Shown here: positions 24,363-31,819 of the stretch, piece by piece
How positions within the stretch are numbered: the stretch's first letter is position 1
Layout of the letters: every line of letters starts with the position of its first letter
Assembly (NCBI GenBank): GCA_027022105.1
Contig: JALVZH010000018.1
Span: 2,020 to 46,367 of the forward strand
DNA length: 44,348 nt
Direction of reading: 5' to 3'
Origin: Bacteroidales bacterium
Lineage (GTDB): Bacteria; Bacteroidota; Bacteroidia; Bacteroidales; F082
Position numbers and translations under genes: made by a program
The notes under the pieces: generated by a model
What the model was told of the DNA's origin: nothing
Seen by the model: the letters and a program-made list of their open reading frames with translations, nothing else
The model's database searches: none

Positions 24363-26363
24363 ATGATTATGAAACATTTTTTTACGCTGGCAGTCCTGCT
24401 GCTTCTAACGGTAAATTCAGGCTTGGCGCAAGTAGGTATCAACTATAATGGAGAAGCGCCGGCATCACACACGATTCTTGATGTAAAATCGGACACTACC
24501 GGAATGTTGATTCCGCGTATGACAACAACCCAGAGAAATGCTCTTGCGGCAAAACTTGATTCTTCCCACGAGGGAATGGTAGTTTATGATAAAACGGAGG
24601 ATGTGCTCTACTTTTGGAACGGCTCGGAATTCGAAAAGATTGCTTCCGGTATTTTAAGCAGAATTAACGATGCGGATAACGACACCTGGGTTGAAACAGA
24701 AACGGGTACCGATTCCGATGATATCAACATTGGTAACAATGGGGTAAGGTATTGGCGATTTAAAGACGGGCGATTGGAATTTTTAAATACGGGAAATTCG
24801 GTTTTATTGGGATATAATGCAGGTAATAATGATGATTTCTCATCAAATCAAAATATATTTATTGGTTATAATGCCGGTTATAGTCTGTCTTCCGGCTATG
24901 GGAATGTTGCCATCGGAGTTAATTCATTATTTAACTCAAATTCACCGTATAATGTAGCTGTGGGTCATTCAGCACTTTATAATATTACATCAGGGGCGAA
25001 TAACATTGGTTTGGGATATCGTGCCGACTATTACAACCAAACCGGCAATAACAATGTAATTATCGGTTACAAAGCTGGATTTGTCGGCTCAACCCACAGC
25101 AAGTCGGGAAATGTTTTTATAGGAAATATGGCAGGATACAATGAGACGGGAAGCAATAAACTGTACATTGATAACTCAAGTACTTCAACCCCGCTTATTT
25201 ACGGTGATTTTTCGAGTAATGAATTAGGATTTATGGGTAATGTGGGAATCGGGACAAAAACCCCTGAAAAAAATCTTCACGTGGTTGGATCCGATACTTT
25301 AGGATCAATACTTATTTCACCTAATGAGAGTGGAAACGGCGATGATGCTGAATTGCTGTTTGGAGAGGATATAGATTACACCTATGGCATGTCAATAAAA
25401 TATGACGGAGGTGCAAATAAAATGTTTTTCTACGGGAAAAGCGGTAGTAGCACATTTGGCCCTCTTCTCACCATTGAAAGATCGGGAAATGTCGGAATCG
25501 GGACGGATGATCCATCGGAAGCTTTCGAGGTGGTAACAACGGGTGATGTCCGTACAGCCTATTTCACGGGTGAAGGAGAGGGAATAAGTGACGCAACGCT
25601 ATATTCCGAAAATACCAATTCAACTTCGGGTATAGCCGGTTTTTTTCTAACGGAGGGAGCCGATGCCACTATTGTATTAAAACAAAACGGAACAGGAAGT
25701 TTTATGAAAGCATTCGGACCTAACGGTGGAAATGAGGAATGGAAAGTTGATAACGACGGACGTATGACTTTTTATAATTCCGACCACAACAAAACCATTG
25801 TTATTGATCCGTCCGAAATTGGCACCAACGATGCGGGACAAATTACCCTTTACAATGCTGCGGGAACCAATGCTGTCATCGAAATAGACGGTAATTATAA
25901 CGGCGATGGCAGAATAACAACCAACGAACTGCAAATAACCGGTGGCAGCGACCTTTCCGAATTTTTTGAACTTACCGATTATTCCGAGATTAAAAAAGGC
26001 ATGGTGGTTTCCATTGATGAAAATAATCCCGGCCACCTGAAAATTTGTACCGAAGCGTACGATAAAAAAGTTGCCGGGGTTGTCAGCGGAGCAAACAGCA
26101 TCAGGCCCGGTTTAATCATGAGCCAAAAGGGTACCATTGCAGACGGTGAACACCTTATCGCTCTTTCGGGCAGGGTCTATTGTTTGGTAGATGCAACGGA
26201 AAGGCCGGTTGAAATTGGCGATATGCTTACCACTTCACCCGTCCCCGGATATGCCATGAAAGTTGACGATTACCAAAAAGCCCAAGGCGCTATTATCGGT
26301 AAAGCAATGACATCCCTTAAAAAAGGAAAAGGTTTGGTTTTGGTTCTGGTTACTCTTCAATAA
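24363..26363 (+). CDS. tail-fibre-like exported protein, cassette 3, with LVLVTLQ-type C-terminal domain
   Basis: 666 residues, paralogue of 19246-21339. Signal peptide MIMKHFFTLAVLLLLTVNSGLA (start at 24363 or the second ATG at 24369). The N-terminal module VGINYNGEAPASHTILDVKS is nearly the same as in cassette 2. The collar is shorter and more diverged (GNVAIGVNSLFNSNS, NIGLGYRADYYNQTGNNNVI). The C-terminal 140 residues are almost identical to cassette 2 except for substitutions such as HLKICTEAYDKK, so the C-terminal domain is under stronger constraint than the shaft. The propeller gene starts 9 bp downstream with an intergenic sequence identical to that of cassette 2. Confidence 0.85.
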   Translation: MIMKHFFTLAVLLLLTVNSGLAQVGINYNGEAPASHTILDVKSDTTGMLIPRMTTTQRNALAAKLDSSHEGMVVYDKTEDVLYFWNGSEFEKIASGILSRINDADNDTWVETETGTDSDDINIGNNGVRYWRFKDGRLEFLNTGNSVLLGYNAGNNDDFSSNQNIFIGYNAGYSLSSGYGNVAIGVNSLFNSNSPYNVAVGHSALYNITSGANNIGLGYRADYYNQTGNNNVIIGYKAGFVGSTHSKSGNVFIGNMAGYNETGSNKLYIDNSSTSTPLIYGDFSSNELGFMGNVGIGTKTPEKNLHVVGSDTLGSILISPNESGNGDDAELLFGEDIDYTYGMSIKYDGGANKMFFYGKSGSSTFGPLLTIERSGNVGIGTDDPSEAFEVVTTGDVRTAYFTGEGEGISDATLYSENTNSTSGIAGFFLTEGADATIVLKQNGTGSFMKAFGPNGGNEEWKVDNDGRMTFYNSDHNKTIVIDPSEIGTNDAGQITLYNAAGTNAVIEIDGNYNGDGRITTNELQITGGSDLSEFFELTDYSEIKKGMVVSIDENNPGHLKICTEAYDKKVAGVVSGANSIRPGLIMSQKGTIADGEHLIALSGRVYCLVDATERPVEIGDMLTTSPVPGYAMKVDDYQKAQGAIIGKAMTSLKKGKGLVLVLVTLQ

Positions 26364-26372
26364 CTATTGATT

Positions 26373-28886
26373 ATGAAAAAAGTTGTAATTCTGTTTGCAG
26401 CTCTTTTATTGATTTTTTCTTCTCTGCTTTTTTTTGCAAAAAATGAAAAAAAATATGAATACGGAGAGGGGAAAAAATACGATAAGGCAACACATGCTGC
26501 CGACTATCTGAAATTCCGCAGAAAATCCAGAGAAGACAAAAACGGTCGTATTCCAATGGATGGATTGCTAAAAGCAAAAGAGCATATTAAAGCAATGATG
26601 GATGTTTCGCGTGATGCAGGACTTTGGGAATGGGAATGGCTTGGGCCGTCGAACATAGGAGGCCGTATCAGAACAATACTTCCCGACCCCAATAATCCGA
26701 ACACTATCTGGTTAGGTTCGGCAGGCGGAGGCATATGGAAAACTACCGACGGAGGAAGTTCATGGTCGTCAGTTGGCGATTTCATCCCGACACTATCCGT
26801 TAGTTCTCTCGTGTTCGACCCTTCTTCAACCAATATTATTTATGCTGCCACCGGCGAGGGTTTTGGAAATATTGATGCACTTCCGGGTGCCGGAATATTA
26901 AAAAGTACCGACGGAGGAGTAACATGGAATCAGCTTGCAAGCACCAATATTGATGATTTTAAATATGTGAACCGTCTTGCGGCACATCCCGATCCCGACA
27001 GCTCCGGAGTTCTTTATGCCGTAACAAGTGCCTGTAAGGTTTTTAAAACAGAAAACGGTGGAGATACATGGGATTTAAAATTAATTACCAATTCCGCAGC
27101 TTTTGATGTAAAAATTAACCCTAATGATCCGAGCAAAGTTATTGTCGGATGCCGGTATGATGTTTACCTTTCAACAGATTACGGAGAAACCTGGCACAGG
27201 CAAAATACCGGTGCAGCAAATAAACTTCCTCAATACGTAGGCAGGTGCGAGGCAACTTTCTGTCCGTCGAATCCAAGCAAAATATATGTGGCAATGTCAA
27301 GAGACAGTGGTGAAATCTGGCGCTCTACCGATAATGGAACAACATGGGCTCGTATGAACAGAGGGACTCATTATATGAGTAATCAGGGTTGGTATAATAA
27401 TGCCATTTGGGTAAACCCTCAAAATAGTAACTATCTTGTGGTCGGAGGTATTAACCTTTGGCGAAGTACCGACGGCGGTGCAACTCTTACAAAAATAAGC
27501 GACTGGCGTGATTTCCATAACAACAGCAGTGCCAATTCTGCTCATTCCGATCAACATGCAATTGTCAATGCAAGCAATTACGATCAGTCAACCAATCCCG
27601 TTGTTTATATTGGAAATGACGGGGGAATTCAGAAAGCCGGTAATATATGGACGGTTACGGAAAATTCGGGATGGGAAAACCTTGCAAATCCTTCTTTGGG
27701 AATTACGCAGTTTTACGGTGGAGCGGCAGCCCCCGACGGAAGCATTATTATAGGCGGAACACAGGATAATGATAAACTCAGGTACAGAAGCAGTGGAGCC
27801 TGGAGCGGCCCGGATAACTGGTTTCAGGCGATGACCGGTGATGGTGGTTACGCGGCTATAAATTATAACGATTTAAATATTCATTACGGTGAATATGTAT
27901 TTCTGACAATACTGAAAAGCACAGACGGGGGCGATAGTTATTCCGCTTCTTATAACGGCATTGCCGACCGAGGCAATCCGTTAAGGGCTTTATTTATAGC
28001 CCCTTTTAGTATGGATCCCAACGACCCGACCATACTTGTAGCAGGTGGTTCCAGAATATGGAGAACAACAAACTCTGCTGATACCTGGCAGGAAATTCGT
28101 GCAGAAATAGGCAGTTTTATTCATAATAACGACACCATATATTATAAATGTAGTGCCATTGATATAGATGACGGTAATTCGCAATTGATTTGGGTTGGTT
28201 ATACCAACGGTCATGTTGCATATACCGATGATGCAGGATCAACATGGCACAGGGTAGATAATAACGGAATTGGTATTCCGGACAGGTATATTACCGATAT
28301 AGCCATTAACCCAAATAATCCTTCGCAAGTGTTTGTTACCACGGGTGGATATAATGCAGATAATGTGTGGTTTTCGGATGATGCAGGGGTAACATGGAAC
28401 AACCGAAGTGGCAATGCACCAAACAACCTCCCTTCTATTCAGGTAAATACCGTACGGTTTCATCCTTCAAACTCCAATTGGGTTTATATTGGAACCGACA
28501 TGGGTGTTTTTGCGTCACAAGACCAGGGGCAAACCTGGAGTGTAGTAACCAATACCAATGCTGCAAACGGTAATGAAGGCCCGGCAAACACAGAAGTATC
28601 GGAACTTTTCTGGCAGGGTGACGAATTCCTTATTGCTGCAACTCACGGACGGGGAATGTTTCGGACGGCAGGCCCCCCACTCATAATTTATGTTGATGCC
28701 AATGCCGCACCGGGTGGTAACGGCAGTCAGGCACACCCGTTTAAAACAGTGGCCGAAGCTGTGGCGGTTGCAGGTCCCGGAGCAACCATTTCAATAGAAT
28801 CCGGAACATACAACGAATCGGAAATCATCACCTTTCAGAATGAGGGATATATTATTGTTACCAATGGTAGCGTAGTTATAGAATAG
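26373..28886 (+). CDS. exported Asp-box (sortilin/VPS10-like) propeller protein, cassette 3
   Basis: 837 residues from ATG 26373. It is collinear with the cassette 2 propeller along its whole length, including the N-terminal hydrophobic segment, about eleven Asp-box motifs (GIWKTTDGGSSWSSV, EIWRSTDNGTTWARM, NVWFSDDAGVTWNNR) and the C-terminal single beta-helix turn (IIYVDANAAPGGNGSQAHPF). The middle repeats between residues 215 and 300 differ most (SACKVFKTENGGDTWDLKLI), so that face may define specificity. Both copies stop at the same point, so the short beta-helix end is probably the normal terminus. The TPR protein starts 86 bp downstream. Confidence 0.85.
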   Translation: MKKVVILFAALLLIFSSLLFFAKNEKKYEYGEGKKYDKATHAADYLKFRRKSREDKNGRIPMDGLLKAKEHIKAMMDVSRDAGLWEWEWLGPSNIGGRIRTILPDPNNPNTIWLGSAGGGIWKTTDGGSSWSSVGDFIPTLSVSSLVFDPSSTNIIYAATGEGFGNIDALPGAGILKSTDGGVTWNQLASTNIDDFKYVNRLAAHPDPDSSGVLYAVTSACKVFKTENGGDTWDLKLITNSAAFDVKINPNDPSKVIVGCRYDVYLSTDYGETWHRQNTGAANKLPQYVGRCEATFCPSNPSKIYVAMSRDSGEIWRSTDNGTTWARMNRGTHYMSNQGWYNNAIWVNPQNSNYLVVGGINLWRSTDGGATLTKISDWRDFHNNSSANSAHSDQHAIVNASNYDQSTNPVVYIGNDGGIQKAGNIWTVTENSGWENLANPSLGITQFYGGAAAPDGSIIIGGTQDNDKLRYRSSGAWSGPDNWFQAMTGDGGYAAINYNDLNIHYGEYVFLTILKSTDGGDSYSASYNGIADRGNPLRALFIAPFSMDPNDPTILVAGGSRIWRTTNSADTWQEIRAEIGSFIHNNDTIYYKCSAIDIDDGNSQLIWVGYTNGHVAYTDDAGSTWHRVDNNGIGIPDRYITDIAINPNNPSQVFVTTGGYNADNVWFSDDAGVTWNNRSGNAPNNLPSIQVNTVRFHPSNSNWVYIGTDMGVFASQDQGQTWSVVTNTNAANGNEGPANTEVSELFWQGDEFLIAATHGRGMFRTAGPPLIIYVDANAAPGGNGSQAHPFKTVAEAVAVAGPGATISIESGTYNESEIITFQNEGYIIVTNGSVVIE

Positions 28887-28972
28887 AGGGAATATTAACA
28901 GCAGGGATTTTGTTTTCGGGCGGGTATATTGATTTAGCAATAATCATTATATTTGCCTGATATTTACCTGCA

Positions 28973-30382
28973 ATGAATAAGTGGAAAACCATAATTGTTC
29001 TGTTAATACTTTTTCCCGGAATCACTTTTGCCGATTCGCTGGTACGTCTTGACAGTCTGCAAAAGCAACTTAATTTGGAACACGGGATAGAAAAGGCAAA
29101 GACACTGATACTAATGTCGGAAACGGTGCGCTCCATCTCTTATACCGACTGTATCAACTATGGAATGCAGGCCATCGAAATTGCAAAAAATGAACACAAC
29201 AAAAACATTGAAGGGGAGGCATACAAATCTCTCGGTGTAAGTTGCTATTATCTCGGCGATCTTCAACAGGCACACGATTATTTCAAAAAAGGGCTGGAAG
29301 CATTTCGGCAGTCAAATAATTTGCAAGGTGTTTCAAACTGCCTGAACAATATGGGGTTGCTTTACGAAGAGTGGTCGGTTTTCGATTCCGCATACAGCTA
29401 TTACAAACAATCGCTGGCATTGGAAGAACAACTGGGAAATAAAAAAGGAATGGCCCTCTCGCTTATCAATATGGGTAATATCGGTTATTACCGTAAAAAC
29501 TATAAGCAGTCGCTCGACAATTATTACCGTGCCATGCTGCTGTTTCATCAGGGAGGAGATATTGAAGGGGAAGGGAGAGCCTGCAATAATCTGGGAATTA
29601 TCTACTGGTTAATGAAAAAGCCCGACAAAGGCAATGAATATTATATGCTGGCCGAAGAACTCTTTAAAAAAGCAAAAGATTACCGCGGTCTTGCCCGTAC
29701 TTATGTAAATCTGGCCGAACTTTATTCAAAAGGATATAAAAAGTACAAAACGGCACTGGATTATTACAACAAAGCTCTTGACCTGAAAAAGAAACTGGAT
29801 GAAAAAGAGGGTATTGCTTTAATATATAACGACCTGGGAGCTTTATATGCAGACATGGAAGATACCGAAACCGCAGCTTCTTATTTTGAGAAGTCATTGG
29901 AATTGTACAAAAAACTCAACAGCAAAAAAGGAATTGTAATGGTTTTGTACAATTACGGCAAACTGTACCATCTTGAACACAAACTCAAGGACGCCATTAA
30001 AAATTTTAATTTAAGTCTCAATATGGCCAAAGAGATAGGCTATGTAGATTATTATAAAGACAATTATGAAAGTCTTTTCAGGTGTTATGCCGAATTGGGT
30101 GAAGTCGATTCTTTTAATTACTATTTCAAGCAGTATAAAGCCATTGAAGACAGCCTGTCGGACAAACTCCGGGACGCACAAATCAGACAAATAGAGGCAA
30201 AGTATCAGGTGGATGAGTTGTTAAAGCAAAAAGAAAACATAGAGAAGCAAAAATTGGAAAGCGAACAAAAATTACGCAAATACCGCCTTATTTTAACCGG
30301 TGTTGCAGGGGCTTTAATCTTGTTGATCATCACTTATTTGGTAATAGTAAATATCAACAGGACGGCAAAACGGGACAAATGA
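28973..30382 (+). CDS. TPR-transmembrane protein without an output domain
   Basis: 469 residues. The signal peptide is TIIVLLILFPGITFA, followed by a short linker and about eight TPR repeats to residue 390 (CLNNMGLLYEEWSVFDSAYS, LINMGNIGYYRKNYKQSLDN, LIYNDLGALYADMEDTETAA), a coiled coil (LLKQKENIEKQKLESEQKL) and a membrane helix near 437-458. The chain ends ten residues after that helix (VNINRTAKRDK). Related Bacteroidota sensors, including the one at 10617-12617, continue into a coiled coil plus HTH or histidine kinase. It may be a naturally output-less sensor or adaptor, or a truncated gene. A decayed copy of its 5' end lies at 24107-24205. Confidence 0.85.
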   Translation: MNKWKTIIVLLILFPGITFADSLVRLDSLQKQLNLEHGIEKAKTLILMSETVRSISYTDCINYGMQAIEIAKNEHNKNIEGEAYKSLGVSCYYLGDLQQAHDYFKKGLEAFRQSNNLQGVSNCLNNMGLLYEEWSVFDSAYSYYKQSLALEEQLGNKKGMALSLINMGNIGYYRKNYKQSLDNYYRAMLLFHQGGDIEGEGRACNNLGIIYWLMKKPDKGNEYYMLAEELFKKAKDYRGLARTYVNLAELYSKGYKKYKTALDYYNKALDLKKKLDEKEGIALIYNDLGALYADMEDTETAASYFEKSLELYKKLNSKKGIVMVLYNYGKLYHLEHKLKDAIKNFNLSLNMAKEIGYVDYYKDNYESLFRCYAELGEVDSFNYYFKQYKAIEDSLSDKLRDAQIRQIEAKYQVDELLKQKENIEKQKLESEQKLRKYRLILTGVAGALILLIITYLVIVNINRTAKRDK

Positions 30383-30402
30383 TTATGAGGTGCTAAACCG
30401 GC

Positions 30403-30417
30403 TTGCAAACGATTTAA
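30403..30417. promoter_or_regulatory. candidate LacI-family operator upstream of the lacI-type gene
   Basis: TTGCAAACGATTTAA resembles the AACGNTT-centred half-palindromes bound by LacI-family proteins and lies 53 bp before the regulator's ATG. Similar words occur at 31537 and 34740. A near-consensus -7 box TACCTTAG is at 30449-30456, so this site would sit upstream of the promoter. Confidence 0.45.
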
Positions 30418-30469
30418 CAAAAGGATTATCCCGTATTTAAATTTATTCTACCTTAGCGCTCTATTTAAA

Positions 30470-31477
30470 ATGAAAAAACAGGTTACCATAAAAGATATTG
30501 CCGATAAACTGAATATTTCGGTTTCAACGGTTTCCCGGGCTTTAAAAGATCACCCCGACATAAGCCTTAAGACCCGAGAGGCAGTTAAGGAGCTGGCAAA
30601 ACTGCTTGGCTATCGTCCCAACCGCATTGCCCTGAATCTGAAAAACAGCAAAACCAATACAATCGGTTTATTGATTCCCGAAACACAACACTATTTCTTT
30701 TCTACTATTATCAACGGAATTGAAGAGGTGTGTTACGAAAACAATTACAATGTAATGGTGTTTCAGTCCAATGAATCGTTTATGCGCGAAGTGTTGAATA
30801 CACAGGCTCTGATATCGAACCGAGTTGACGGAATACTGGCCTCATTTTCAAAAGATACGCACGATTTCTCGCATTTCAGGCAGATTATCGAAGATGAAAT
30901 ACCGCTTGTTTTTTACGACCGTATTATAAAAGATCTGCATGCCGATACGGTTTCGGTGGACGATTTTCACGGTGCTTACGATGCAGTGAACCATTTAATA
31001 GAAAAAGGTTGCCGTCGTATTGCCATCTATTCGGCACCGCAGCATCTGATTATCGGGCAAAACCGCTTGGAAGGCTATAAGAAAGCTTTGGAAGACAATG
31101 GTATTGGGTTTACAAACGATTTGGTCTATTCGTGCGATACCTACGACGATTCCATCAAAATTTCACGAAGTGTTCTGCGCAAAAAAGACCGCCCCGACGG
31201 GATTTTTGCCGTAAACGATATCAGTGCCCTTGGTGCCATGAAAATTGCAAAACAACTTGGAATTAACATCCCTGAAGAGTTAAAAGTTGCCGGATTTGAA
31301 AACAGCGTAAGCTCATATCTGTGCGATCCGGAGCTTACCACGGTAGATCAATATGGTTTTGAACTTGGTAAAGAGGCAGCAAAACTGTTGCTGAAACGGA
31401 TTAATGGCAGCACCTTTGATTATACACCCGAACATATTGTCATAAAAACCCGTCTTATCCCGAGAGGAACCACATGA
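30470..31477 (+). CDS. LacI-family transcriptional regulator
   Basis: 335 residues. The N-terminal HTH is VTIKDIADKLNISVSTVSRA, followed by the hinge helix and a periplasmic-binding-protein-like sensor domain (TIGLLIPETQHYFFSTIING, VDGILASFSKDTHDF, FEVNDIS-type segment FAVNDISALGAMKIAKQLGI, VAGFENSVSSYLCDPELTTV). It should bind DNA as a dimer and respond to a sugar or sugar-like ligand. The convergent neighbour is a secreted alpha-amylase, and matching operator-like words lie before both genes, so control of starch or maltodextrin use is the likely role. The effector cannot be read from sequence. Confidence 0.93.
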   Translation: MKKQVTIKDIADKLNISVSTVSRALKDHPDISLKTREAVKELAKLLGYRPNRIALNLKNSKTNTIGLLIPETQHYFFSTIINGIEEVCYENNYNVMVFQSNESFMREVLNTQALISNRVDGILASFSKDTHDFSHFRQIIEDEIPLVFYDRIIKDLHADTVSVDDFHGAYDAVNHLIEKGCRRIAIYSAPQHLIIGQNRLEGYKKALEDNGIGFTNDLVYSCDTYDDSIKISRSVLRKKDRPDGIFAVNDISALGAMKIAKQLGINIPEELKVAGFENSVSSYLCDPELTTVDQYGFELGKEAAKLLLKRINGSTFDYTPEHIVIKTRLIPRGTT

Positions 31478-31536
31478 GTGGAAAATGGCAATAATACAAT
31501 GTTTGGAAATTTTTTCCGATAGTTTTATAATTTCTT

Positions 31537-31550
31537 CGCAAACGTTTTAG
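31537..31550. promoter_or_regulatory. second candidate LacI-family operator
   Basis: CGCAAACGTTTTAG contains the palindrome AAACGTTT in the 342-bp gap between the convergent regulator and amylase genes. It is downstream of both, so any role would be by looping or for an unseen transcript. The remainder of 31478-31769 is A/T-rich and shows no gene. Confidence 0.3.
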
Positions 31551-31769
31551 ATTTGAAATATGCAGGGAGCACATTAGTTAATCTATTGTTTTTCATAAAG
31601 AAATCTATTAAAAAAGTTGACGGTTAAAATAAAATCCGGACTTTTACACTGTGAAAAAGAAAGAATTCGTTCTAAAAAATTATTTCGTGTAATGGCGGAA
31701 TAAATTCTCCCTGTAAGCGAAAGTACTATTGCTTTCACTTGTGAAGAGATAAGCTGTAATTGTCCATTC

Positions 31770-31799
31770 AAAAAAACCTGCCTTCCGGCAGGTTTTTTT
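31770..31799. terminator. bidirectional intrinsic terminator
   Basis: AAAAAAACCTGCC and GGCAGGTTTTTTT form a 13-bp stem with the tight TTCC loop. It serves both the LacI-type gene and the convergent amylase gene. Confidence 0.94.
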
Positions 31800-31819
31800 G
31801 TTTGTAGTAATGGGATTTC

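Noticed and set aside
13251-30382. The fibre genes as part of a prophage
   Set aside because: S74 and collar fibres occur in phages, but there is no capsid, terminase, baseplate, lysis or integrase gene here. The proteins carry signal peptides, and one partner is a lipoprotein.
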